From assembly GCF_028389875.1 (NCBI RefSeq), contig NC_084678.1, positions 18,010,899 through 18,074,898 of the forward strand: a stretch of 64,000 nt of DNA, given 5' to 3'. Positions 45,201 through 56,830 of the stretch are shown piece by piece. Numbering within the stretch: position 1 is the first letter of the stretch; each line of letters starts with the position of its first letter. This stretch comes from Rhea pennata. Taxonomy: Eukaryota > Chordata > Aves > Rheiformes > Rheidae. The position numbers and the translations under genes are program-made. The notes under the pieces were generated by a model. The model did no database searches. It was not told the DNA's origin and saw only the letters and a program-made list of their open reading frames with translations.

Positions 45201-45768
45201 TTTAACGGGTAATCATCACAAAACGCTCTCCAAGCGCTTGATGCCCCCGTTGAACTGCAACGCCAAGGCCTCACACAGGTTACGAAGTTTTTAGCGCGCC
45301 GAAACAAAGAGTTCGAAGACCGTGATCAGAAGTAACCGGCCACTCGCTAAAGCCCCGCTCCCGGCCGAGCCCCACAGGTGCCAGCGGGAGCGCGTCGCAC
45401 CGCCGGGGGCTCCGACGGCACCGGGACCGGCGCTTCGCTGCCCAGGGCGGCGCTGGGCACCGGGCAGAGCAAACCTGCCGCCGCCGCCGCCCGGCTGCGC
45501 GCCCCTCGCCCGAGCGGTGCGGGCGCGCCCGCGGCAGGGCAGCCCCGCGCCGGGCCCCGGAGAGGGCGGGCGGCCCGCGGGAGGCGGCGGCCGCCCCCCG
45601 CCCCCAGCGCCGCGCACCTTTGCGGAGCTCCCGGTGCCACACGGAGACGATGGGCCCTGCGTGCTTGCGGTGGTGGATGAGCCACAGCGAGAGGGTCTGG
45701 ACGCTCTGCTGGGAGTTGCTCAGCTCCGACAGCTTCTTCTCCAGGGCCGACTCCGAGAAGGAGGACAT
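20094..45768 (-). CDS. RPRD1B: Regulation of nuclear pre-mRNA domain-containing protein 1B (CREPT), complete
   Basis: Seven coding exons on the minus strand join in frame: 45768-45618, 43884-43755, 42652-42519, 35528-35416, 33599-33473, 32459-32284, 20243-20094. Together they are 981 bases, giving 326 residues plus stop, the same length as the human protein as I recall it. The start gives [20 protein letters not shown], the exact family N-terminus. Residues 1 to about 135 form the CTD-interacting domain, which binds Ser2/Ser7-phosphorylated RNA polymerase II; residues from about 175 on form a helical coiled-coil for dimerisation. The protein acts in the nucleus, helps bring in the Ser5 phosphatase RPAP2 and promotes transcription of cell-cycle and Wnt target genes (established for the family). 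Few substitutions from human are apparent (e.g. NSPQTK for KSPPPK at the end of exon 3), so strong constraint. It shares a promoter with TTI1. Confidence 0.97.
27570..27767 (-). mobile_element. SINE with tRNA-Phe-like head and CR1 tail
   Basis: Read on the minus strand, 27764-27692 matches a 73-base tRNA-Phe sequence at about four fifths of positions, mostly with transition differences. The anticodon arm and following bases TTAGACT(A)AAGATCTAAAGG are almost intact, with the anticodon GAA changed to AAA. Pol III A-box (27757-27746) and B-box GGTTCAAGCC (27713-27704) are visible. A linker of about 45 bases leads to a CR1 3' end: GGGTTGGACTAGATGATCTC, GGTCCCTTCCAAC and two ATTCTATGA copies at 27570-27585. 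This is the head-linker-LINE-tail structure of a SINE mobilised by CR1. No target-site duplication is convincing. The orientation is the same as RPRD1B. Confidence 0.8.
28140..28225. repeat. CA/TA-rich microsatellite region
   Basis: Impure mixture of ACACAC and TATATAC units in RPRD1B intron 6. Confidence 0.6.
31178..31432 (-). other. Unrecognised exon-like open frame in RPRD1B intron 6
   Basis: An 84-codon open frame, richer in GC than its flanks, with protein-like composition: [20 protein letters not shown], then [17 protein letters not shown] and [12 protein letters not shown]. The last residues run into a donor-like GAG|GTAAAT near 31205. No good acceptor with a pyrimidine tract is seen upstream. 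It is not part of RPRD1B and no family is recognised. It may be an exon of an unknown gene, a pseudogene fragment or chance. Confidence 0.2.
31945..32041 (+). mobile_element. CR1 retroposon 3' tail, 5'-truncated
   Basis: Plus-strand CR1 3' end: ACATGCTCTAGGTGATCCTG, then GGTCTCCAGAGGTCCCTTCC and the terminal TTCTGTGATTCTGTA. It is severely 5'-truncated, as CR1 copies usually are. The tail sequence is nearly the same as that of the SINE at 27570-27767, so both belong to the same CR1 subgroup. Confidence 0.85.
32284..32459 (-). CDS. RPRD1B: RPRD1B exon 6
   Basis: 176 bases, residues 219-277, [20 protein letters not shown] to EKEKKLE. Strongly helical, charged coiled-coil. Donor GTGAGT starts at 32283. 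Confidence 0.96.
33473..33599 (-). CDS. RPRD1B: RPRD1B exon 5
   Basis: 127 bases, residues 177-218 plus one base, [20 protein letters not shown] to SLLEKIT. Donor GTAGGA starts at 33472; acceptor CTGGTAG ends at 33600. Intron 5 (33472-32460, about 1 kb) shows nothing else. Confidence 0.96.
33600..35415 (-). other. RPRD1B: RPRD1B intron 4
   Basis: 1.8 kb of AT-rich DNA with short A runs (34434-34445, 35259-35271). No gene or mobile element recognised. Confidence 0.7.
35416..35528 (-). CDS. RPRD1B: RPRD1B exon 4
   Basis: 113 bases, residues 139-176, including [20 protein letters not shown] and [11 protein letters not shown], the flexible acidic linker between the two domains. Two acceptors lie six bases apart (AG at 35530-35529 and 35524-35523). 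The upstream one gives the human length of 326; the downstream one would drop two residues (Val-Ala). Confidence 0.93.
35529..42518 (-). other. RPRD1B: RPRD1B intron 3
   Basis: 7 kb of AT-rich DNA. It contains a C20A12 run on the plus strand (37509-37540) and an A run near 42309-42328 followed by a GA-rich stretch. No gene or transposon recognised. Confidence 0.7.
37509..37540. repeat. C20A12 mononucleotide tracts
   Basis: Twenty C followed directly by twelve A on the plus strand, so the RPRD1B pre-mRNA reads U12G20. Confidence 0.9.
42519..42652 (-). CDS. RPRD1B: RPRD1B exon 3
   Basis: 134 bases, residues 94-138, [20 protein letters not shown] to EDSNSPQTK. It completes the CTD-interacting domain; RLLNIWQER is the domain's conserved helix. 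Donor GTGAGT starts at 42518; acceptor TTGAACAG ends at 42653. Confidence 0.95.
42653..43754 (-). other. RPRD1B: RPRD1B intron 2
   Basis: 1.1 kb of AT-rich sequence with no recognised feature. Confidence 0.7.
43755..43884 (-). CDS. RPRD1B: RPRD1B exon 2
   Basis: 130 bases, residues 51-93 plus two bases, [20 protein letters not shown] to DAFSHVA. Core of the CTD-interacting domain. [14 protein letters not shown] is the hallmark of the RPRD/Rtt103/Pcf11 family and lines the phospho-CTD groove. Acceptor TTTCCTAG ends at 43885. Confidence 0.96.
43885..45617 (-). other. RPRD1B: RPRD1B intron 1
   Basis: 1.7 kb. Composition changes sharply near 45.2 kb, from AT-rich DNA to the CpG island that holds exon 1. 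No other gene recognised. Confidence 0.7.
45618..45768 (-). CDS. RPRD1B: RPRD1B exon 1 (start codon)
   Basis: 151 bases, residues 1-50 plus one base, [20 protein letters not shown] to [11 protein letters not shown] at 45768-45766; donor GTGCGC starts at 45617. The start is fixed by identity to the family N-terminus. Confidence 0.97.
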
Positions 45769-46290
45769 GGCGCCGGGCCGGCGCCGCGGCCTGCTCCGCC
45801 CGCGGGGGAGGGCGCGACGCTGCCTCACCGACAACAAACCGCCGCCGCCACAAGATGGCCGCCCGACCTCTCACCCCGCCGCGGCGGGTCAAAGGGCAGC
45901 ATCCTACGGATCGCTAGAGGGGAAAGGGTGGGCACCGCTACGGCCGGTGCAGTTTGCGTGCGGGGGGGGGGGGGAGGGGAATGGGGCAGGGCGCATGCGC
46001 AGCCGCCTCGCGGGAGCCCGCCGCACTCATGCGCATTGCGCGCGTCCGGGACCTTTCTCGCAGCACCCCCACCCCGCCGCGCCCGGGGGACGCGCTTTGT
46101 GGCGCCGAGAGCCCGGGCTTTCGGCACGTCACTTCCGGCACGTGGCAGCCCGGCTCCGGCAGCAGGTAGGCGAGCTGCCCTCGGGGGCCGCCCGGCCCGG
46201 CCCGGCCCGGCCCGGCCGCCTCGCAGCCCCGGCGCGGAGCGGCCCCCAGAGCACTGCTTTCCCGTCGCACAGACGGGGCAGCCGCGGAGC
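45769..46290. promoter_or_regulatory. Bidirectional CpG-island promoter of RPRD1B and TTI1
   Basis: Only 522 bases separate the two divergent start codons. The interval is CpG-rich and has no TATA box placed for either gene. Sites seen: YY1-like AAGATGGCCGCC (45852-45863), a perfect NRF1 palindrome GCGCATGCGC (45991-46000), an NRF1-like TGCGCATTGCGC (46030-46041), CRE-like CACGTCAC (46125-46132), ETS ACTTCCGG (46131-46138) and E-box CACGTG (46139-46144). A 13-base G run starts at 45962. This is a housekeeping-type promoter. Confidence 0.85.
46166..46272 (+). other. TTI1: Possible short intron in TTI1 5' UTR
   Basis: Donor CAGCAG|GTAGGC at 46166 and acceptor TCGCACAG|A ending at 46272 would frame a 107-base GC-rich intron just before the start codon. 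It includes five GGCCC units. A non-coding first exon is common for this gene type. Sequence inference only. Confidence 0.4.
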
Positions 46291-48577
46291 ATGGCCGTCT
46301 TCGACACGCCGCAGGAGGCCTTCGGGGCCCTGCGGCCTGCCTGCGTCCAGCTGACCAAGGCCCAGACCCGCGAGAACGTGGCGCAGCTGCAGGCCCGCCT
46401 CGCGGCCGTCAGCGCCCCGGCCCTCCAGGAGCTGCAGGAGTACGTGCTCTTCCCGCTGCGCTTCGCCCTCAAGGTGCCTGGACCCAAGCAGGAGCGCCTG
46501 GTGCAGAGCGTGGTGCAGTGTATCTCCTCTGTCCTTGCAGCAACTCGTGTGAAGAAGCAAGAGCTCCTGCAGGAGCTTTTCTCTGAGCTCTGTACGTGCC
46601 TCTCTCCCCCTTCTGGCTTGAACAAAACGTCCTTGCTGTCAGAGGAGTTAAAGCTGGCTGTAATCCAAGCGCTGCACACTCTGATGCATTCGGCTTGTGG
46701 GGATGTTATCTTGTCTCTCTATCAACCTTCCACCCTTCCTCTTCTAGGATTTGCTGTATCTTTGCTTCTGGGCCTAGCAGAACAAGAAAAAGCAAAGCAA
46801 ATTAAGATCTCTGCTTTGAAGTGTTTACAGGTCCTAATTCTGCAGTGTGACTGCCAGGAGCATCAGCACCTAGATGAAGATGAGGCACAAAAATGTGGGG
46901 ATTTGTTTGCTTCCTTTCTGCCTGGGATCTCTATTACACTGTCTCGGATTATTACTGGAGATGTCAAACAAGGCCATACAACCACTGTTTCTGCCATCAA
47001 ACTCTTCTCCCGGATTGTTGGCTTAGTAATGTCTGATGAACAGCTATCAAGAGTTCCAAAGAATAAAGAGAAGCTGTCAGTGGAACAAAGCAGAATATCA
47101 GAACTCATGATCCATAGAGGATCTGACTGGAGTAAAAGTACTGCAGAAAAACTTACTCTCCTCGTGCATAGGATAGTTGAATTTTCTTCAGTTCATCCCC
47201 ACTGGAAAGTGAGACTGGAGCTAGTAGAACTAGTATATCACTTAATGAGGAATTGCAAGAAGTCACTGGTGGACTCATTCAGTCATCTGTTAAAGGCCTT
47301 GGTTGGGCTGGTTAATGATGAAAACAGCGAAGTCCAAAACAGATGTAATGAGGTTCTGCAAAGCATTGCAGAACAGAGGATAGTAGCAGAAAACAGGGCT
47401 CTTGCTGATGTTCTGTCAGAGAATCTCCATTCCCTTGCCACAGCTCTCCCTCGCCTGATGAACTCTCAGGATGACCAGGGCAAATTTTCTACTTTGAGCT
47501 TATTACTTGGCTATTTGAAGCTTCTGGGCCCCAAAATTAACATTGTCCTCAACTCTGCAGCCCACCTCCACCGTCTCTCCAAAGCGCTGATGCAAGTTCT
47601 GGAGCTGGATGTGACAGATGTGAAGATTGTAGAAGACCGACGCTGGGGTTCTGAAAGCTCATACGAACCTTCAGGCTGCCTGCAGAAGGGAAAGTGTCAG
47701 AAGAAGTACTTCCGCTTCTTCACAGAGGAGAAAGTTTTCCAGCTCCTTCAGCAAGTTTGTCGTGTTCTTGGCTACTATGGGAACCTGTATTTGCTTGTGG
47801 ATCATTTCATGGGGCTGTACACTGAGTCTGTCATGTACCGAAAGCAGTCTGCTATGGTCCTCAATGAGCTGATTGCAGGAGCTGCTGGAGTGGGAGTAGA
47901 TATCCTTCACGAAAGGGAAGATTCAGTGAACATGGACAATCTCAAAGGGAGCATAACATCCATTCTTGATGAATACACAGACCAGGCAAATTGGTATTTG
48001 ATCACTAGTATTGATACAGAAGAAGTTGGCTCCGAGTTCTCTGTGCAGCATTCAGGACTTCCTGCCAGTCCAGGAAGGGCACGCAGCAGTGTTCTCATTC
48101 CATCCTCAGACCCACACCTTTCTACCCGCACTATGAATGGCAACATCTGGCAGATTTGTATCCAGCTGGAAGGGATCGGCTCTTTTGCTGCTGTCCTAGG
48201 GAAAGAGTTTCGGTTGCTTCTGCTATCAGCTCTTTACCCTGTGCTGGAAAAGGCTGGTGACAAGACTCTACTCATTAGTGAGACAGCAATGGGGACACTG
48301 GTAGACATATGTGAGGCCTGCAGTTATGACTCTGTGCAGTGTTTGATTAATGAGAACTCTGACTATCTCGTGAATGGGATTTCCTTGAATTTGCGCCAGT
48401 TGGCACATCAGCCACATGCTTCCCGAGTCCTGGACACTATGCTGAGGCATTCAGATGCCAGCTTGCTGCCACTGGTAGAAGATGTCATCCAAGATGTCCT
48501 GTCTACACTTGATCAGTCTTACGATAACCAGGCTTCCACTTTCCTCAGGGTCCTCTACTCATTAATGGCAGCTTTAG
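46291..48577 (+). CDS. TTI1: TTI1 coding exon 1
   Basis: 2,287 bases, residues 1-762 plus one base; a single large exon holds more than two thirds of the protein. It ends at LMAAL with donor GTATCT from 48578; read-through would stop within two codons. Confidence 0.96.
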
Positions 48578-51500
48578 GTATCTAAATGATGTTTACTTTG
48601 CATAATTCAGTCTTACTTTCACCAAGGGTACTTGTCTCTGACCTTTCAGCTTACAATGGGATATTCCAAAGGCAGTCTCAAGTAGATGAGATACTGTAGC
48701 ATGGTGACAGCTTTGCTTTGCTTGATGGACCAGCTTCCAGGCAAAGATTGCACACAGTGATCACTATCCACAACCAGTTTCCTGCTGTCTTTCAGCACTG
48801 TAGGACCATAGCCTGTGCCAGTTCAGAAAGGATAGATTTACTCCTCCTGTAAGTGTTCTGTAGGAGCACGAGGTCTACATCAGGGTTTTAACATTCTCTT
48901 CTTACACCGTCAGGGAGGTCATGGTGATTTGACAGTTGGTGCCTCATTCTGCAGTTCAGTTCCGCAAGATTTAAGTCATGTTCTTCTCTCAAGGAATCTG
49001 TGGTACCTTGCTGGCTTGCAGGATGGGATCATGACTGCTTTTTGACTTACCAGTTCCTCTTTTTCAGTCCAGTGGTTTGGAACATCCTGCAGCGAGGAAC
49101 ACCAACAAGGGCAGACTGCTGAGTGGCAGAGCAGAACTTTGTCCCAGATGCAGCAGCAGCAGATTGTGACAAGGCAAGAAGTGGAGCAGTTCTTCCTTGA
49201 CTATGTCAGACAGAAGCAGATTGCAGAGGGCAATCTCTCTGACACAGATGAGGAGGAGGCAGGTCAGTACTGTGCAGGGCTGGGGAATAGTATGTTCAAC
49301 TTAGGGAAAGACAGAGACCCCTGAGGTTTTCTTTTGTCAGATGGGGAACATGGGGCCAGGCTGAAATACTACCACTCCTGGCCATCTCGGGTCCACTTTG
49401 AGCAGACTTTAGTCCATATAAGGTGCTACTGGGTGTTTTTGCTTAGTTCTGTGCTCTGGAAAGCAAACAAAGAAGGTAAAACAGTTGCAGATCAAAGCTT
49501 GCTCTAGCTCTCAGACACGAAAAAAAGCTACCGAGCTTTTCCTCACCTCATAATAGGGCTTTGCACATGAGGTTCAGGTCCCAAAGTTGCATCTTTGCAG
49601 AATTCTATTGCATTGTCCTCCCCTTGCCTTGAGAAGCTCTGTACCATTTCTTTCCTAGCTTATGATGACACTATTTCCTTCCTGCCTGGCCTTGGTAGGC
49701 CCTGCAGACATTCAAATAGGGTACATTTGCTGTCTCTTTACTGGACTGTGCTGCGATCCTGACCTTTAAATACTTCATCTTTAAATACCCAGGCTTTTCA
49801 TTTTTAATAAAAATCAATGGGAAATAAAGAAGTCTGTGGTGAGGAGAGACTGCAAATGTCAGGCTAACTACACTGTCCAGTAAAGAAAGCAAATCTTCCT
49901 TTCCCCAGTCCCACACTCTCACTGAATCAGCCACTTAACTTACAGAACTTGAGCACAGGCTTGACTATACCTAGATCAAAAATGCCAAAGGTCTTTTTTG
50001 GGAGTCTGCAGAAAAGTCGTGAGTGGATATTAGGATGTCTCAGAATTTTCAAGTCATTATCATAGTTTTTGTTTTCTAGATGGAATCCCCCCCATTGCTA
50101 AGCCTAAGCCAGACAACTCTGACACAGAAGGAGAAACTCCACTGCCAAGCCACGCTCAGCTGGCCAAAGATGTGATGGAAAGGTGCATCCACTTGCTATC
50201 TGACAGGAACCTCCAAGTGCGGCTAAAGGTTAGTAGACACAAGCCATGAAGGGGGCTCATGATTCATCAGCACATACGTGATGCATGTTGGGCTTCCTGC
50301 CATAATGGGGTTAATGCTGCCTTATGCCTCTTTAGGACAGACCCTCCAAGTATTGGCAAGAAGAAGGGAGACAGTTTTCTGAGAGCAGCCTGGCTGTGTT
50401 TTCCCAGAACAGACTGAACACAGTCTCATTGGTGGCTGAGGTCACATCAGGGGTCATTCCTCAATGCTCATAGTAGTTAAGTCTCATGCCTCTGTCTTTG
50501 GAGGAGAAACATCTTTCTCCCATCTAGGCCTCCCATCCCCCCTTACTCAATCCACAGTGCGGAAACTGATAAACATTTCAGAAGTTTCTAGGGTGATGAT
50601 AAGCAGGGCTGAGTCTGAATTTTTTAATTATGAAAAATCCTTTGAAGGTGGCCTCCTTTTAAAGTGCAAAGCAAGACAGAAAATGCAGCAGTGAGGCATA
50701 ACCCAGATTCTTACCACACAGGTCGCAGTTGCGCTAGGCAATTCTGTTGATGTTCTGTAGCAACACCAGGGTCCTAGTGCATAGCTCAGCTTGCAGGATC
50801 AGGCCGGAAGTTGTGCCCTCGTCCAGCCTAGCCCATGTAGCCCAGCATGAGTTATGTCACTGTGCTACTCGTCGCTTTCAGAATAGGCCTGTGTTCTGTG
50901 CACTGTTCAGTGGATCCCAGTTCACACTGAGATAAAACACTATCCTTTTGCTTTATTACCTTACTTTTCCTTGCTCCCTGATGTAACTCTGGGGATCCAC
51001 CTGAATGCCTGGTGTTTCTGGTGCTGCAGCAGTCTGAAAGTCTGTTACTTACCCCTCATGTACAGGTCCTGGATGTACTGGAGCTCTGTGTAATTGTCCT
51101 GCATCCTCATGGAAACCATCTGCTTCCCATGGCTCATCGTGTCTGGCCAGCTCTCATCACCCGGCTGATTAGCGATGACCCTCTGGCAGTGCTCAGAGCC
51201 TTCAAGGTACAGCAGTGAATGCTTGCCAACAGCTTTCAAGTTGGTGCTCAGAAGGCAAGCAGCTAAGCCACTGCTATGGCCTGGATGAGAAGCACTCACT
51301 TCATAGAGTGGTGTTTTTAAATGTAGCTCAAAACAGGGGTACCACCTTGCAGGAGGTAGATTGATACCACTATTGCAGCTTATCCACAGATCATACTTTG
51401 ACACTGTTCCTGTGGGAAACAGCAGTATTAATTGTTATTACAGGGAAGGGGAAAACAGTTATTTTACAGCCTAAGGAGCTCTCAGAGGCACTGTATAGTG

Positions 51501-54500
51501 CAGCTTATCCCTTGCCTGAACCACAGTCTCAGCAACCCCCTTCTTAGTCTGAAGAGGAGGGAAATCTTTCCAAAGATTTTGTGATTGGGGCATTGCTTGC
51601 AGTGGGGGGGTTGGAATTGCAGCTGTACCTAAAGCAAAGACTTAGCTTCATAACAATGCCGCTTATGGTTCCTGACTCTCCCAGTTAACAGCATTCTCTT
51701 CCTGAATCAGGAAGCTGGACAATAAAACATGTTACTTGAGGTTGCCAGCCCCAGAATTTTGCAGGGCTTCCTCTGCTATGCAGAATGAGATTCATTTTAG
51801 AGTCCTTCAGCATGAAGTATAGGAAAGTTTCAGTGCCCCAAATTCCAGTAGTCATACACTAGAATCTGAGTAGCTATACATTGCATGTGCCTGCCTTAGA
51901 AGAATGGAGAGACTGCTACCCAAAAGCTCATTAACACTTGAGAAGTTCAAGGGATCATTACAGGTAGCACTGCATTTAGATTTTGTTACGAAAAATGTTG
52001 CAAGACTGTATTCCTTCTAAATCTCAGAGCAAGAAGTATAGCATCAGTGTAGGCAGAATACAACACAGCCAGGATCTCAGTTCTGCACACTAAGACCACA
52101 TACATGAGCTTTGTGAAGAGACAGGTTTTATACACGGGGATTGGCCCCATGGGTCAGTCCTTCAGTTGTACATGTATTTAAGGCTATTCTCTAGTCTAGT
52201 TTGGTTTTTATCCTGGCTTCACACTATTAGTGCTGAGTGCCCTCTGCTATAACGAGTTGACCTTTCTGCTCTATGGCATACTTATGAGGATGGACTGCTT
52301 TCACAACAAAGGCGATTTATATTTTAATGGGATCTTTCATCAGAGGCTGCTTCAGGACTTCTGAATAACGCTTCACAATCTATCCTTTGCTTTACTGTGC
52401 TAAGGAGGAAAGTCCCATCCCAAGAGGTCAGCAATATGAAATTGAAGAACAGGATTGGCTTTCCCTATCAAGCATGTGTCTTTTGCTCATTGTGGAAGCA
52501 GTGACAGGTATAGTCACATTGATCTCAACTGCAAACAGCTATCAAGGGAAAATGCCTCATCCCCTAGACCTGGTGAAGATTGCTGAGCATAGCATTCTTA
52601 AGCAGCCTACTCAGGCTTGTATCCACACTTATCCTCCAGTAACTGGTGTTTCTCCTTTAGGTGCTATGTACCTTGGCTCAAAAGTGTGGAGACTTCCTGA
52701 GGCAAAGGTTTTCCAAAGATATCCTACCTAAGCTGGTCAGTTCCCTCCTCAGCCAAGCCCCAGCCAGTGCCAGAGCTGGGCCTGTGTACAACCACACGCT
52801 TGCCTTCAAGTTACAGCTGGCCGTGCTGCAGGGACTGGGTTCTCTGTGCGAGAAGTTAGACATGGGTGAGTACTGAGGAAAGTATTATGTAATATGAGAT
52901 CTCTGCTAGGCTTAACTTCCCTCCTTTGAGCTTAGCTGACCAGGCCTGTACTTGCTTCTCATCCCTCTGCTGCCTCATAGGATTGATTTCCCAATCTTCC
53001 CCAGCCTCCTCCCTTTCAGGTCATAAAGAGGAGATAGTCACTTCACTCCCCAAGAAACAAACGGATGGAGAAGATTCTCAGTGCCCTGTAGAATCTGACT
53101 GCTCCTCTCATTTGTGCATGGAAAGTGGTTATAAAGTGAGTTGCTGCATGCAAATTGTGTTGGGCCATGCTTTGTTCTTAGCTAACTGAAGAACTGGAGC
53201 CCAGATAAGCCTCCAGACTAAGATGACTGATTCCATTTAGGGGCATCTCTCTGGGTGACCCTTAAAATGCAGCACATTACATTCTTCTACTGAATGAACC
53301 TCTGAAATTCTCCTGGAATTTTTGGATGCCACTTTGATGAGGAAATACATTTGCTGGTTAGTTGTTCTTGTACTCCCTCAATGCCCTTGATTGCTTTCTC
53401 AGCCCTGCAGCAAGTGCTCAAGGGGACAGGGCAGAAGAGCTCTGGGTCAGACAGTTGGAAGGCTCAGAAGCCACTTGCTGCCAATTTAGAGCAGCTGAGT
53501 AGGTTACCTCCTACCGTTCTCTTCTGTTCCATTTCTGCAGGCGAGAGTGACCTGAATAAAGTGGCAGATGCCTGCCTGATCTACCTCAGCGCCAAACAAC
53601 CCATGAAATTGCAAGAAGCTGCCCAGAGGTAATGTCTCTTAAATGCAGGTGCATCAGGTGTACAAGGAGCACAGGGAAGGAAAACAAATAACCCTTTAAT
53701 ACCTTTTCCCATTCCTCCCCTTCCCTGCCCCCGCCAGAATATTTGAGTCCTGTAGAGCAGTCTCTTGTGGAAGTTAACCCCTTTCTCTGGTGAAGTAGCA
53801 GTTACTATCAAATTGAGCTCTAGAGATTAGCTTGTCCAGAAATTACTGTTTATTTTCAAATTACCTCTCAATTCATTTGGGGCAGAGCAGGGAAGATGAG
53901 CTACTTGCTTTATGCTAACCGCCTTGTAAACTAGAATTCTTAGGACTCTTGGCCCATTGGTGGGATAAAGCTGCAGAGGGGAAGACACTTATACAGGAGA
54001 GTGTGTCAGATATTCCCATGTATTCTATCACTACTGGGTTTCAGGCTTAGTATCTTCTGCAGGCCAAGATTTACTTTTGTTACCCTTCTGTTTCCCACCT
54101 ACCTCCTCATGACTCCTGTGCCATTACCTCAGTCCCTGTGCTGCAGAGACTCTTTACAAGGGGGCTTTATACGTCTTTCAGTCCTATCTCCTAGACTTCG
54201 AGTCGCACCAGAACCAACATGGTCTCACCCACCAAGAGTTTTACCTAAGACTTCATAATTTCTCAGAAGTATTGTTCAAAACTCATTGCTTGTCACCAGA
54301 GAAACACCAAACAGCTTGCAGCCTTGCAAGCTCAGACAGTAAAGCCTGTTCAAAATTAAATTACTCATGTGGATCAGAACCATCAGAAGAACAGGTCTGT
54401 TGTAGGACCTAATGAAATGACTTGCCTTTCCAAAGAGGCCAATCCTTCCCGGGCTCAGCACATTAAGTCTATGAAGTATTGACAGACAGATTTGGTTGGT

Positions 54501-56797
54501 CTTCAGAATCCTGCTCTGCATGTCCTGCTGTCCTGATAAGAAGCCACTATTGTCATATGTTGTCACCTGGAGAGAAGACCAGAGGTTTCAGCAGACAAAA
54601 TCAGTTACAGAATGTGTAAAGTGACCAAGAAAACCAGGCATTTCTTTTTCTGCTGAAGGGCAGGGGTAAAAGCTACCCTCCTTCTCGGTGGCTAACCTTC
54701 CCTTCCCCGAATGGGAGAGGAACCCAGCTGTGGGCAGGTTCAGCAAGCATTGCAGAGTTCAGAGGGCAGACTGTTAGAAAAGGAAAAACTATCCTTTACC
54801 TTTCACTTGAGTAGAGGGCTCCCAGGGGTGTGCAAGGTGTGAAAAGCTTTTGTGTGATTGGGCAGCAGTTAAGGCAGAGAGAGCTCTCAGAAGCTGTAGC
54901 CACCATACCTTTCAGTTTGTATTCCTGAGCTGGTGAGAATAGGTTTATTTTTACCTTTGTGGCTTTTATTGCATCGCAGCAGGCTTCATCAGCATTCTTC
55001 CTGCAAAGGGTTTCTTAACTGAAGGATTGTATACCCTTAATACAATATACCTTTCCTCTGTATAAGCAAAGCAGAACACCAGTTATTTGGAATCTTAAGC
55101 TTTTAAATCACAACACAGTAGTCTAAAGAGCTGTGTAATTTAACAGTGGTGGGGGAGAAATATTGAATTAGCTTTATCATTAGACGTTATATTGTCAAGC
55201 AAGTCCACTGTGTTTGGAGAAAAAGGGGAGCAAAGTTCAAGGCAAGTGTAATTTTCTCCTGTGTAATATTTTTATTTTGCTTTTAAGTGAAAAATACCAC
55301 ATGTCACACTGCTCCCCCTATGTTTTTAATGCACCATATGTTACATTTCATTGAACAAAGCAAGATCTGTGAACAGCTCTCTGATAGCTCTGTTGCCCAG
55401 ACAGAGACATGCATCAAGGCATGTGTCATGCCTGACCTGATATAGGGTAGTACTTTTATCTTTTAAATATAATGCAGAATATGTGGTTTCAACTTGCAAC
55501 AGTCAAAATTAGTTTGTACCATAACAATCAGCTATAGTTCCATGATAAGAGCAATTTCTCAGTTATACTTCAGCTTCCTTTCTCCAGCTGTTTAAGCATC
55601 AGATTCCTCTAAGCCTCACTCCTTTTCTTTGCTCTCCATGTGCCTGAAAATAATCCTGCAAAATAAGCTCAGGCTATGATATGGAAGGCCATATCTAGGC
55701 CTTTGTATCTAGGTAAGGGCAAAGTTATCAGCCTGCTGCATGAAAAATTCTGCATTTTAAATGCTGCTAAAAACAGATATAACAGAAATAATCTTACCCA
55801 CAGCCTGAGTCCCAGTGTAAGTCACTTGACAACCCAGCATTATCACTGCAGAAATCATACAAGGTAAAGAGATATTTGGAATCAGCTTGCCATTTTGATT
55901 TATACTAACTGATAATTCCCAACAAGAAGTTGTCACTATTGCTCACCTTAGTGGATTCTAATTGAATCTATGAGTTGTGACCTGCCAGGAGCAAGGTTAG
56001 CTCTTATGAAGCCAGTTATATTTCCAGTTGACTGAGATTGATTCTAAAGTGAAGATTCTGTAGGTGCATAAAGGGCTAAGCAGGAACTTTTGGCCAAGGT
56101 GCTGGAGCTTAAAGGAAGAAAAGAAAAGAAAAAAAAAAGCAAGAGGAAGCTTTGTCTGTCTTACAGGGATGTTATCATGCTACAGGAGCTGTTTAATCCC
56201 ATTTGTGGGCCCTGTAGTTTTATTAGAAGAAACAGTGGGAGTAAGTGAATGTGGTATATGCAGCATAGTGCAATACTCAACAGGCAGAAATAGATGCTGG
56301 GAAAAAATTAGTTCTAGTATGTCCGAGGAAGGGAAAATGGTACAGCAGGCTTTACTGTAAAATGACTAATAGTGATATTCCAGGAGGGGAATATTATTCA
56401 AAGCTTGTAAAAATAAATAATTTATAATAACACGTTATTATATAATACACAATAATAAATAATACATGCACTGAAGAGGACTTGGAAAAACCAGGAAACA
56501 CTAGCTACATCTTTGCTTCTATTGAAAGTAAGCCTGTGCAGATATGAATAAAGTGGCCAGAGGCCCCTGAGCAGCTAAGGAATTTTGTGGTGGAAGTAAG
56601 AACAGGTAACAAGGTAGAGAGGGAGAAGTTGTAAACTGAAAGTCACAATATGTAAGAATTGAGCTCCTGATCAGTTTATCAATTTGCATCATCCCTGGCA
56701 GATTTCTCACTTTCAAAAGAAAACAAAACTGAAGGAAAAGAGATTAAGAAATTGTCGTTGGCACATATTAACACTTTCAGAAGGAACAGTTTAGCTT

Positions 56798-56830
<33 letters not shown>

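Noticed and set aside
45322..46290. Upstream in-frame extension of TTI1 by about 320 codons
   Set aside because: The frame is open only because the CpG island lacks stops. It runs antisense through RPRD1B exon 1, and the family N-terminus starts at 46291.
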